Assembly: GCA_027295975.1 (NCBI GenBank)
Contig: JAPUJX010000600.1
Location: forward strand, 1 to 14,462
DNA from: Gammaproteobacteria bacterium
GTDB taxonomy: Bacteria > Pseudomonadota > Gammaproteobacteria > Pseudomonadales > Azotimanducaceae
DNA: 14,462 nt
Reading direction: 5' to 3'
Shown here: positions 8,819 to 14,462 of the stretch, piece by piece
Numbering within the stretch: position 1 is the stretch's first letter
Layout of the letters: each line of letters starts with the position of its first letter
The notes under the pieces: model-generated
Databases searched by the model: none
What the model saw: only the letters and a program-made list of their open reading frames with translations
What the model was told of the DNA's origin: nothing
Translations under genes and position numbers: made by a program

Positions 8819-10180
8819 GTGACCGCAACATCCATGGAAGAACTCGTATCGTTGTGCAAGCGCCGCGGCTTCATCTTCCAATCCAGCGACATATATGGCG
8901 GTCTGCAGGGCCTGTACGACTATGGACCCCTGGGAGTCGAGCTCAAAAACAACCTGAAGACGGCCTGGTGGCGGGCGATGGTGTTCGAACGAGACGACGT
9001 AGAGGGCCTGGACGCCGCGATTCTCACCCATCCACTGACCCTCAAATATTCCGGCCATGAAGAGACGTTCACCGACCCATTGGTAGACTGCCGAAAATGT
9101 CAGAGCCGCTGGCGCGCCGATCACCTCATTGAGGATTCATGCCCGGGCTGTGGCTCCAGGGACCTCACCGAACCAAGGCCTTTCAACCTGATGTTCAAAA
9201 CCACCCTGGGTCCCGTGGACGATGGGTCGAGTTTCGCCTATCTACGCCCGGAAACCGCACAAGCCATCTTCAGCAATTTCAAGAATGTGGTGGACTCCAC
9301 CTCCTGTCGCTTACCTTTTGGCATCGCCCAGATCGGCAAGGCTTTTCGAAATGAGATCACCCCGCGCAATTTCATCTTCCGGGTGAGGGAATTCGAACAG
9401 ATGGAACTCGAATTTTTCGTGAAACCGGGAACGGACGAAGAGTGGCACCAGCAGTGGGTGCAGATGCGGCTCGACTGGTGGGCCGAGCAGGGAATCTCCC
9501 CGAACAGCCTCCAGCTCTACAACGTACCGGCCAATGAACTCGCCCACTACTCCAAGGCGACCTTCGATGTTATGTATCAGTTTCCCCACGGCCTCGAGGA
9601 ACTGGAAGGCATCGCCAATCGCACGGACTTCGATCTCGGGTCACACACCAGAAACCAGGGCGATTACGGTATTCACGCCAAGGTGATGAAGAACCCGGAT
9701 TCAAATTCGAAGCTGGTGATTCAGGATCCGGATACCAACCAGTGGATAATACCCTACGTGATCGAGCCCTCGGCAGGCGTCGACCGGGGGGTGCTGGCCG
9801 TGCTCCACGAAGCCTACCGGGTCGAAGAGCTCGAGAATGGTTCGAAACGCACGGTGCTCGCCTTCAAGCCGCACCTGGCACCCATCAAGGTGGCCGTGCT
9901 GCCGCTGAAACGCAATCACGAGGGTATCGTCAACAAGGCACGGGGGATCAAACAGGAACTGCAGGCACTGGGTTTCGGCCGGGTCCTCTATGAGAACACA
10001 GGCAACATCGGCAAAGGCTATCGCCGTCACGACGAAGTGGGTACGCCCATCTGTGTGACCGTGGACTTCCAGACCGTCGAAGAAGACGACACGGTGACGG
10101 TGCGCGACCGCGATACGATGAAACAGCAGCGCGTCAACGTCGCCGATCTGCCTTCCTACGTACAGGAGTGTCTGTCTTAA
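8819..10180 (+). CDS. glyS: Glycyl-tRNA synthetase, alpha2 (single-chain) type
   Basis: A class II aminoacyl-tRNA synthetase that charges tRNA(Gly) in the cytosol, of the homodimeric type (453 residues), not the GlyQ/GlyS alpha2beta2 type. Motif 1 region: [20 protein letters not shown]; four cysteines at 91, 94, 108 and 111 (CRKC, CPGC) form a zinc-ribbon-like insert. [12 protein letters not shown] is followed by motif 2 ([19 protein letters not shown]) and motif 3 ([19 protein letters not shown], about 315-333). The C-terminal anticodon-binding domain runs from [11 protein letters not shown] to the end, with [14 protein letters not shown] [16 protein letters not shown]. The GTG start at 8819 has AGAGAG eight bases upstream; an ATG at 8834 lacks one. 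Its stop overlaps the next ATG (TAATG). In gammaproteobacteria the alpha2 type is unusual and may point to ancient transfer. Confidence 0.95.
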   Translation: MTATSMEELVSLCKRRGFIFQSSDIYGGLQGLYDYGPLGVELKNNLKTAWWRAMVFERDDVEGLDAAILTHPLTLKYSGHEETFTDPLVDCRKCQSRWRADHLIEDSCPGCGSRDLTEPRPFNLMFKTTLGPVDDGSSFAYLRPETAQAIFSNFKNVVDSTSCRLPFGIAQIGKAFRNEITPRNFIFRVREFEQMELEFFVKPGTDEEWHQQWVQMRLDWWAEQGISPNSLQLYNVPANELAHYSKATFDVMYQFPHGLEELEGIANRTDFDLGSHTRNQGDYGIHAKVMKNPDSNSKLVIQDPDTNQWIIPYVIEPSAGVDRGVLAVLHEAYRVEELENGSKRTVLAFKPHLAPIKVAVLPLKRNHEGIVNKARGIKQELQALGFGRVLYENTGNIGKGYRRHDEVGTPICVTVDFQTVEEDDTVTVRDRDTMKQQRVNVADLPSYVQECLS

Positions 10181-10722
10181 TGGCTCGTGCGGTAATTTCC
10201 ACCATCGGTCGCGATCGTCCCGGCATTGTGAACGAGTTGACCAAAATAGTGCTCGAGTTGAATATCTCCGTGGAGGATAGCCGTATGACCGTGCTCGGCG
10301 GGGAGTTCGCAGTGTTGATGTCGGTCACCGGCAGCGAAGCTTCCCTGGAAACCCTGGAAAAGAAACTCACCGAGTTGTGCCAGGCAACCGGGCTCGCCCA
10401 CCTCTTTCGCAAGACCGAGGTTCGCACGGAAACAACCCGGACAATTCTTTACCTGGTCAAGGTGGTAGCCATGGACCATCCCGGCATCGTGCATAATATC
10501 GCGGCATTTTTCTCAGCTCGGACCATCAATATCCGGGACCTGAATACCGAGACCGAAAGAGCGCCCCACACCGGCACACCCATTTTCAATCTGAACATGA
10601 CCGTCGAGATAGCGGCTGACCTGAAGGTGAGCCAACTACGCGACGAGTTCGAAGAATTCTGCGTCGTTTGGGACCTGGACGGTGAATTAATGGCGGATTC
10701 GACCGTTCCAGGTCAAATTTGA
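10180..10722 (+). CDS. Double-ACT-domain protein, GcvR-like
   Basis: The 180-residue protein has two ACT domains: residues about 1-75 (AVISTIGRDRPGIVNELTKI) and about 92-175 (LYLVKVVAMDHPGIVHNIAA). Both carry the (D)RPGIV / (D)HPGIV loop typical of amino-acid-binding ACT domains. This architecture and length match GcvR, which represses the glycine cleavage system in E. coli (190 residues) by binding GcvA in response to glycine. It has no DNA-binding domain, so it should act through a partner. Its ATG overlaps the GlyRS stop (TAATG), and AGGAG at 10164-10168 serves it, so the two genes are translationally coupled. A GTG at 10168 was rejected because it falls on that Shine-Dalgarno sequence. 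It ends seven bases from the convergent OmpA-type gene. Confidence 0.85.
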   Translation: MARAVISTIGRDRPGIVNELTKIVLELNISVEDSRMTVLGGEFAVLMSVTGSEASLETLEKKLTELCQATGLAHLFRKTEVRTETTRTILYLVKVVAMDHPGIVHNIAAFFSARTINIRDLNTETERAPHTGTPIFNLNMTVEIAADLKVSQLRDEFEEFCVVWDLDGELMADSTVPGQI

Positions 10723-10729
10723 TCCCCCG

Positions 10730-11386
10730 TCAGCTCTGTACGATGGGCTTCAACACCAGTTCCACCCGTCGATTGTGCCGTCTTCCCTGAGGTGTCACGT
10801 TGTCCGCAACGGGATAGTTTTCGCCAAAACCCTGGGTAAGAATACGTTGTGAGGTAATCCCACGACTCTGCAGATACGCGCCTACGCTGTCGGCACGCCG
10901 CTGGGACAACTCGAGGTTGTAGTTGCCTTCTCCAGTACTATCGGTATGACCGGTCACATCGATCAACGTTTTGTCGTACTCTCGAACCACGAGACCCACC
11001 GAGTCGAGAACCGGGTAAAACTCCGCCCGGACGTCCGCCCGATTTACCGGAAAGGTCACGTTACCCGGCATATTCAGGACGATGTCGTCTCCCTGGCGAA
11101 CCACGCTCACTCCCGTGCCCTGAAGCTGCCGGCGGAGTTTTGCCTCCTGGGCGTCCATGTAGGCGCCCACGGCGGTTCCAGCCAGAGCACCCAAACCCGC
11201 ACCGATGAGGGCACGTTTGCGGCGTTCGTCGGCATCGTCTCCGGAAAGCGCTCCCAGAACCGCGCCAACCGCGGCGCCGATGCCGGCACCCTTGGCCTTT
11301 TTACTGCTTTGCCGTTCTCCGGTGTAGGGATTTGTGGTGCAGGCCGTCAAGGCCACTACCAGTAACAATATCGAAAAGACTCTCAT
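10730..11386 (-). CDS. OmpA-family lipoprotein with glycine zipper
   Basis: A 218-residue outer-membrane lipoprotein. A signal peptide with lipobox LTAC (Cys16, followed by Thr) predicts outer-membrane sorting. Two glycine-zipper segments follow (GAGIGAAVGAVLGALSG and LIGAGLGALAGTAVGAYMD), then a C-terminal OmpA peptidoglycan-binding domain (about 105-215) with VTGHTDSTG, LSQRRADSVGAYL and GRRHNRRVEL; the Asp and Arg that hold diaminopimelate are in place. The architecture resembles YiaD-type proteins. It would tether the outer membrane to peptidoglycan. The start at 11386 is set by GGAG at 11396-11393, six bases upstream, and by the signal peptide; the frame remains open to 11602, but that part is not signal-like. 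Confidence 0.92.
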   Translation of the reverse strand: MRVFSILLLVVALTACTTNPYTGERQSSKKAKGAGIGAAVGAVLGALSGDDADERRKRALIGAGLGALAGTAVGAYMDAQEAKLRRQLQGTGVSVVRQGDDIVLNMPGNVTFPVNRADVRAEFYPVLDSVGLVVREYDKTLIDVTGHTDSTGEGNYNLELSQRRADSVGAYLQSRGITSQRILTQGFGENYPVADNVTPQGRRHNRRVELVLKPIVQS

Positions 11387-11413
11387 CGCAATCTCCAATT
11401 CCGCACGGTGGCG

Positions 11414-11419
11414 AGTATC
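11414..11419 (-). promoter_or_regulatory. Possible -10 element of the OmpA-type gene
   Basis: On the minus strand GATACT, followed by CGCC, lies about 28 bases before the ATG at 11386 and resembles a -10 box. No convincing -35 hexamer is present at the usual spacing. Confidence 0.3.
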
Positions 11420-11515
11420 GCACTTCGGCTGGAATCGACAGCGAACTAGCTCACTTTTGCAGCCATGCACCCACCCGTGGGCGTGCGCTCTCCGGTATTC
11501 CCGCGCAAAAAACGC

Positions 11516-11521
11516 TATAGT
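11516..11521 (+). promoter_or_regulatory. Possible -10 element of the polysaccharide locus
   Basis: TATAGT, just downstream of an A6 run, lies 92 bases upstream of the permease ATG. It would give a leader of roughly 85 bases. The -35 region is not recognisable, so the call is weak. Confidence 0.3.
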
Positions 11522-11612
11522 TCGCGACTTGAAATTTGCAGGGTCTCGAGTTGCTGTTGGTCTACTTACCGGAACTGATTGGGTTATCGAGGCACGCGAC
11601 AATCCACCTCAG

Positions 11613-12374
11613 ATGAAACGTCGAACTCTGGACATCATTCTCTACCGGACCTACGCCGAACTCAAAAGCGAGGCTCAAAGAACCTACATCGGGGTCTTGT
11701 GGTGGATCCTCGAACCCGTTGTTTTCATGCTGATTTTCTATTTTATCTTCGGCGTGCTGTTTCAGCGCGGCACCGAGGACTTTGTCCCCTTTCTGCTGAT
11801 CGGCCTGGCGCTGTGGCATTGGTTCCAGGCTACGGTAATGCAATGTTCCGGGGCTATCTCGGCAAATCGAGGACTGATTCAACAGGTTTATGTGCCCAAC
11901 TACGTGTTCCCCACCGTTGTGGTGCTGGCCAATGGCGCAAAGTTCGTCGTCGTGTTGGTCATCCTGTTCGTTTTTCTCTACCTTTGGGGCATCACGCCTA
12001 CCTGGCATTGGCTGGAATCTTTTCTGGTCCTTGTTTCGGCTTTGTGCCTCACCGTCGGCATCGCCTATCTGTTCGCCGCGATCACCCCTCTGCTTCCGGA
12101 CATGAAATTGCTGCTTCAGAACGGATTGCGCGGTTTGTTTTTTCTGTCGGGAATCTTCTTCGACCTCAGCAGAATACCGGAACCGTACGCGGGATGGCTC
12201 CGTTGGAATCCGGTCGCCACGGTCGTCGATGATTTGCGCAACGTACTGATGCGTGAACAAACACCGGCCTGGGATAGTCTTCTGGCAATCGGTGGCGGTT
12301 CCCTGGTGCTCATCTTCCTCAGCTTGACTTTGATGCGGCATAATGAATCCCGCTACGCAAAATCCACGCTCTGA
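11613..12374 (+). CDS. ABC-2 type polysaccharide export permease (Wzm/KpsM/TagG type)
   Basis: A 253-residue inner-membrane permease with about six membrane segments. The N-terminal cytoplasmic stretch and first helix carry the family pattern of ABC-2 polysaccharide exporters: SEAQRTYIGVLWWILEPVVF, where many relatives read KxRYxxSxLGxxWxxxxP. Later segments include FVVVLVILFVFLYLWGI, ALCLTVGIAYLFAAITPLLPD and GLFFLSGIFFDLSRIPEPY, then WNPVATVVDDLRNVL, typical of the re-entrant C-terminal part. It should form the channel through which a lipid-linked glycan crosses the inner membrane. The ATG at 11613 was used because the frame upstream to 11334 is unlike the family. It has no obvious Shine-Dalgarno sequence. 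The ATPase gene follows directly, and a -10-like TATAGT lies at 11516. Confidence 0.9.
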   Translation: MKRRTLDIILYRTYAELKSEAQRTYIGVLWWILEPVVFMLIFYFIFGVLFQRGTEDFVPFLLIGLALWHWFQATVMQCSGAISANRGLIQQVYVPNYVFPTVVVLANGAKFVVVLVILFVFLYLWGITPTWHWLESFLVLVSALCLTVGIAYLFAAITPLLPDMKLLLQNGLRGLFFLSGIFFDLSRIPEPYAGWLRWNPVATVVDDLRNVLMREQTPAWDSLLAIGGGSLVLIFLSLTLMRHNESRYAKSTL

Positions 12375-13110
12375 CTTCATGTCTTCCACGAATCCGGTCA
12401 TCTCAGTCTCGAACATCGGTGTCTGCTTCAGTCGATTTCGCCTACCGTTCGTCGGAGGCCGGAGACACTACTGGGCCTTGACCGATGTTTCCTTCGACGT
12501 ATACCCGGGCGAGACCGTCGGAGTAATCGGCCGCAACGCCTCGGGAAAAACCACGCTCCTGAAGGTGCTCGCTGGAATAATCGCGCCGGATCGCGGCGAC
12601 ATCCGACGTGCGGAAATCAACATCTCTCTCCTGTCGCTTCAGGTGGGGTTCATCCCACACCTGCCCGGGCGGGAGAATGCGATTCTCAGCAGTATTTTAT
12701 TGGGCCTGACCAAACAGGAAGCGCTGGCGCGGCTGCCTGCAATCATTGAATTTTCCGAACTGGAGGACTTCATAGACGAACCCATCTCGGTTTACTCCGC
12801 GGGCATGCGCGCTCGATTAGGCTTCTCGGTCGCCTATTACGCTGCGCCCGAGGTGTTGCTGATAGACGAGTCCCTGGCTGTCGGCGACCAGGATTTCAGA
12901 GTCAAATCCGCTGCCGCGATTCGCGAGATCATCACCTCGAACCACACCGTCATACTGGTCTCCCACGATCTCGACACCATTCGTCAACTCTGCGATCGTG
13001 TGGTATGGATAGAAAAAGGCGAAACGGTTGCCGTTGACGTCCCGGAGAAAGTCATTCCAGATTACCAACATCACGAAAGGCAGCGCGGCATCAGCACGTC
13101 AAGGGACTAA
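12343..13110 (+). CDS. ABC transporter ATPase for polysaccharide export (KpsT/TagH-like)
   Basis: A 255-residue nucleotide-binding subunit that pairs with the preceding permease. Walker A is GRNASGKT (63-70), the signature region SVYSAGMRARLGFSVAY (149-165), Walker B EVLLIDE (170-176, with the catalytic Glu), and the H-loop LVSHD (His208). The glycan-exporter Q-loop zone reads SLQVGFIPHLPGRENAIL, like RfbE/Wzt. The protein stops soon after the ATPase fold, so it lacks the C-terminal glycan-binding domain of long Wzt proteins and resembles KpsT or TagH in size. The ATG at 12343 overlaps the permease end by 32 bases; an ATG at 12379, five bases after the permease stop, is equally plausible and neither has a strong ribosome-binding site. 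Confidence 0.9.
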   Translation: MNPATQNPRSDFMSSTNPVISVSNIGVCFSRFRLPFVGGRRHYWALTDVSFDVYPGETVGVIGRNASGKTTLLKVLAGIIAPDRGDIRRAEINISLLSLQVGFIPHLPGRENAILSSILLGLTKQEALARLPAIIEFSELEDFIDEPISVYSAGMRARLGFSVAYYAAPEVLLIDESLAVGDQDFRVKSAAAIREIITSNHTVILVSHDLDTIRQLCDRVVWIEKGETVAVDVPEKVIPDYQHHERQRGISTSRD

Positions 13111-14462
13111 TGGACAATCTCCCTGAAGGCCCACACAAAAAAAAAACGGCTCCGTCGCAAAACACCCAGAGCTTGCGCCTACGCGCGCTGGAGTTGGAAA
13201 ACGAAGCGCTGAAATCCCAAATCGGCGAACTGATGTACGAGAAAATCGAACTGACGGACGCGATAACCGACTACAAACAGTCTACGTCCTGGAGGATAAC
13301 AGCGCCAATTCGCGCCCTTCGACGGGCATTGTTCCGGCTCACCGGTACGCCCACGGACAAAACCTACTTGCGTACGTCGGGTGTCATTCACAGACTTGGC
13401 GGTCCCTCGCTGCGTTACGAACTGCGACCAGTCAAAGATCTCATTCACGATGCGACAGGAAGCTGGATTGCTACGGGTGCGGACCCGCAGCTGGAAGTTC
13501 ACCTGATTGGCGGTACGCTTCGCCGGGGGTGGTACAAACTGATACTGGAAGCAGCGAAGCCCGTGGTAGCCCGGCAGTTGTCGCCCGAATGGCACTTGAC
13601 TCAGGGATCAGCAGGGATCGAATCCGGTCAAGGAGTGCTGACCAGGGATGGGCTGGTGTTTTCCGCGGTATTTTTCAGTGACCGGGACATCGTCGGGTTG
13701 CGGATCAACCCATGTTTTTTTCGCGGGAAAATTGGCAGTTTCGGGGTTAACGTAAGTCGAAGTAACCGATTCGGTGCATATGCCTATTTTCGCTTGCACC
13801 AAAAACGGCTGCACAACCTCGAGGATGAGCGAGCTGACGAAGTCACCCTGGGGGGGCGGGGTGTTCCCTCATCAGCGGACCTCTCGAGCGCGCTTATCCG
13901 TCTCGGCGATCAGCCGGGTTACGCCAATTTCCTTTCGGCCGATGCCAACTACGAGCAGTGGATAACGGCGCACGAACGACGTACCGGCAAAAGCGAACTG
14001 CTCACCCGGTTGCGCGCACTACCACAGAAACCCACCATCTCCATAATATTGCCGGTTTACAACACGCCGGTAAAACAGCTTCGTGCGTGCATCGAGTCGG
14101 TGCAGCGCCAGAGTTACCCATACTGGGAACTCTGCATTGCAGACGATGCCTCCACGAACCCCGAGGTCGCCGAGATTCTCCGCGGTTACGCTGCCATGGA
14201 ACCCCGTGTCAAAGTTACCTACAGGGAAGAAAACGGGCACATTTCAGCCGCGTCAAACTCGGCTCTGCAACTTGCCAGCGGGGATTACATCGGTTTGTTG
14301 GATCACGACGACGAACTCGCGCCGGACGCCTTGCTCTCAATTGCGAGCGCGATCAACAAAAAACCCGACGTAAAGCTCATCTACTCCGACGAGGACAAGA
14401 TCGACCGAACCGGAAGGCGCCGCGAACCACATTTCAAATCCGACTGGAACCCCGACCTGCTG
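13110..14462 (+). CDS. GT2 glycosyltransferase with N-terminal coiled coil (3' end outside window)
   Basis: The frame is open from an ATG overlapping the ATPase stop (TAATG) to the last base of the window, 451 codons, with no stop. Residues about 22-55 form a likely coiled coil (LRALELENEALKSQIGELMY), followed by STSWRITAPIRALRR, a motif often seen ahead of glycosyltransferase domains in O-antigen loci. Residues about 105-235 are unassigned and look beta-rich. A GT-A family 2 domain begins near 309: ISIILPVYNTP, CIADDAS (345-349 region), NSALQLASGDYIGLLDHDDE (the DXD-like element) and IYSDEDK. The C-terminal remainder is missing. It probably assembles the glycan exported by the preceding ABC transporter. 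An A10 run covers codons 10-13. Confidence 0.9.
   Translation, partial: MDNLPEGPHKKKTAPSQNTQSLRLRALELENEALKSQIGELMYEKIELTDAITDYKQSTSWRITAPIRALRRALFRLTGTPTDKTYLRTSGVIHRLGGPSLRYELRPVKDLIHDATGSWIATGADPQLEVHLIGGTLRRGWYKLILEAAKPVVARQLSPEWHLTQGSAGIESGQGVLTRDGLVFSAVFFSDRDIVGLRINPCFFRGKIGSFGVNVSRSNRFGAYAYFRLHQKRLHNLEDERADEVTLGGRGVPSSADLSSALIRLGDQPGYANFLSADANYEQWITAHERRTGKSELLTRLRALPQKPTISIILPVYNTPVKQLRACIESVQRQSYPYWELCIADDASTNPEVAEILRGYAAMEPRVKVTYREENGHISAASNSALQLASGDYIGLLDHDDELAPDALLSIASAINKKPDVKLIYSDEDKIDRTGRRREPHFKSDWNPDLL
13137..13146 (+). repeat. A10 homopolymer within the glycosyltransferase gene
   Basis: Ten consecutive A bases encode codons 10-12 (three Lys) and the first base of codon 13. 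Loss of one A would give a TGA after 33 codons, so the tract is positioned to switch the gene off by slippage. It is the longest homopolymer noticed in the window. Confidence 0.9.

Noticed and set aside
11387..11602. N-terminal extension of the OmpA-family lipoprotein
   Set aside because: Would bury the signal peptide and lipobox; the GGAG at 11393-11396 fixes the internal start.
11334..11612. N-terminal extension of the permease
   Set aside because: The frame is open but overlaps the start of the divergent OmpA-type gene and has no resemblance to exporter N-termini.
11562..12416. 284-codon minus-strand frame across the permease gene
   Set aside because: Antisense to a membrane protein gene; the highly polar translation is the expected complement of hydrophobic codons.
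13850..13861. G-rich run (GGGGGGGCGGGG) in the glycosyltransferase gene as a second slippage site
   Set aside because: Interrupted by C and deep in the coding sequence; less likely than the A10 run to act as a switch.

Overview
The window looks like a chromosomal segment of a gammaproteobacterium, moderately GC-rich by eye. The MreB, GatC and GatB translations closely resemble Pseudomonas and E. coli proteins as I remember them. The arrangement mreC-mreB <-> gatC-gatA-gatB, with mreB and gatC divergent, is the one known from Pseudomonas. No phage, transposon, CRISPR array, rRNA or tRNA was seen, and nothing here is an obvious undescribed system.

Layout. 1-1619 (minus): cell-shape genes mreB and mreC; mreC is cut by the left edge. 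1620-1913: divergent intergenic region with a 7-bp tandem repeat. 1914-5106 (plus): tightly packed gatC-gatA-gatB, encoding the Asp-tRNA(Asn)/Glu-tRNA(Gln) amidotransferase. 5187-6774 (plus): a DUF35 zinc-ribbon/OB-fold protein followed by an SCP-x-type thiolase, a typical acyl-CoA metabolism pair. 6775-6879: a short gap with three successive perfect hairpins. 6880-7365 (plus): a YfcE-like metallophosphoesterase. 7419-8613 (minus): a DUF1499 membrane protein and a small DUF6316-like protein. 8819-10722 (plus): an alpha2-type glycyl-tRNA synthetase overlapping a double-ACT GcvR-like regulator. 10730-11386 (minus): an OmpA-family lipoprotein with a glycine zipper. 11613 to the right edge (plus): the start of a surface-polysaccharide locus, with an ABC-2 permease, its ATPase and a large GT2 glycosyltransferase that is open through the last base.

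How the genes fit together. Most of the window is housekeeping: cell shape, translation fidelity and envelope anchoring. Two modules look accessory: the thiolase/DUF35 pair, whose substrate is unknown, and the polysaccharide export/glycosyltransferase cluster. The glyRS-ACT pair joins glycine charging to a probable glycine-responsive regulator.

The points most worth a second look are these: mreC has no ATG/GTG/TTG start at its family-typical N-terminus and appears to start at ATT; a 23-codon ORF coupled to the mreB stop would join the mreC frame if an A7 run gained one A; an alpha2 GlyRS occurs in an apparent gammaproteobacterium and is coupled to a GcvR-like gene; the glycosyltransferase gene has an A10 run ten codons from its start; and three hairpins lie behind the thiolase gene.
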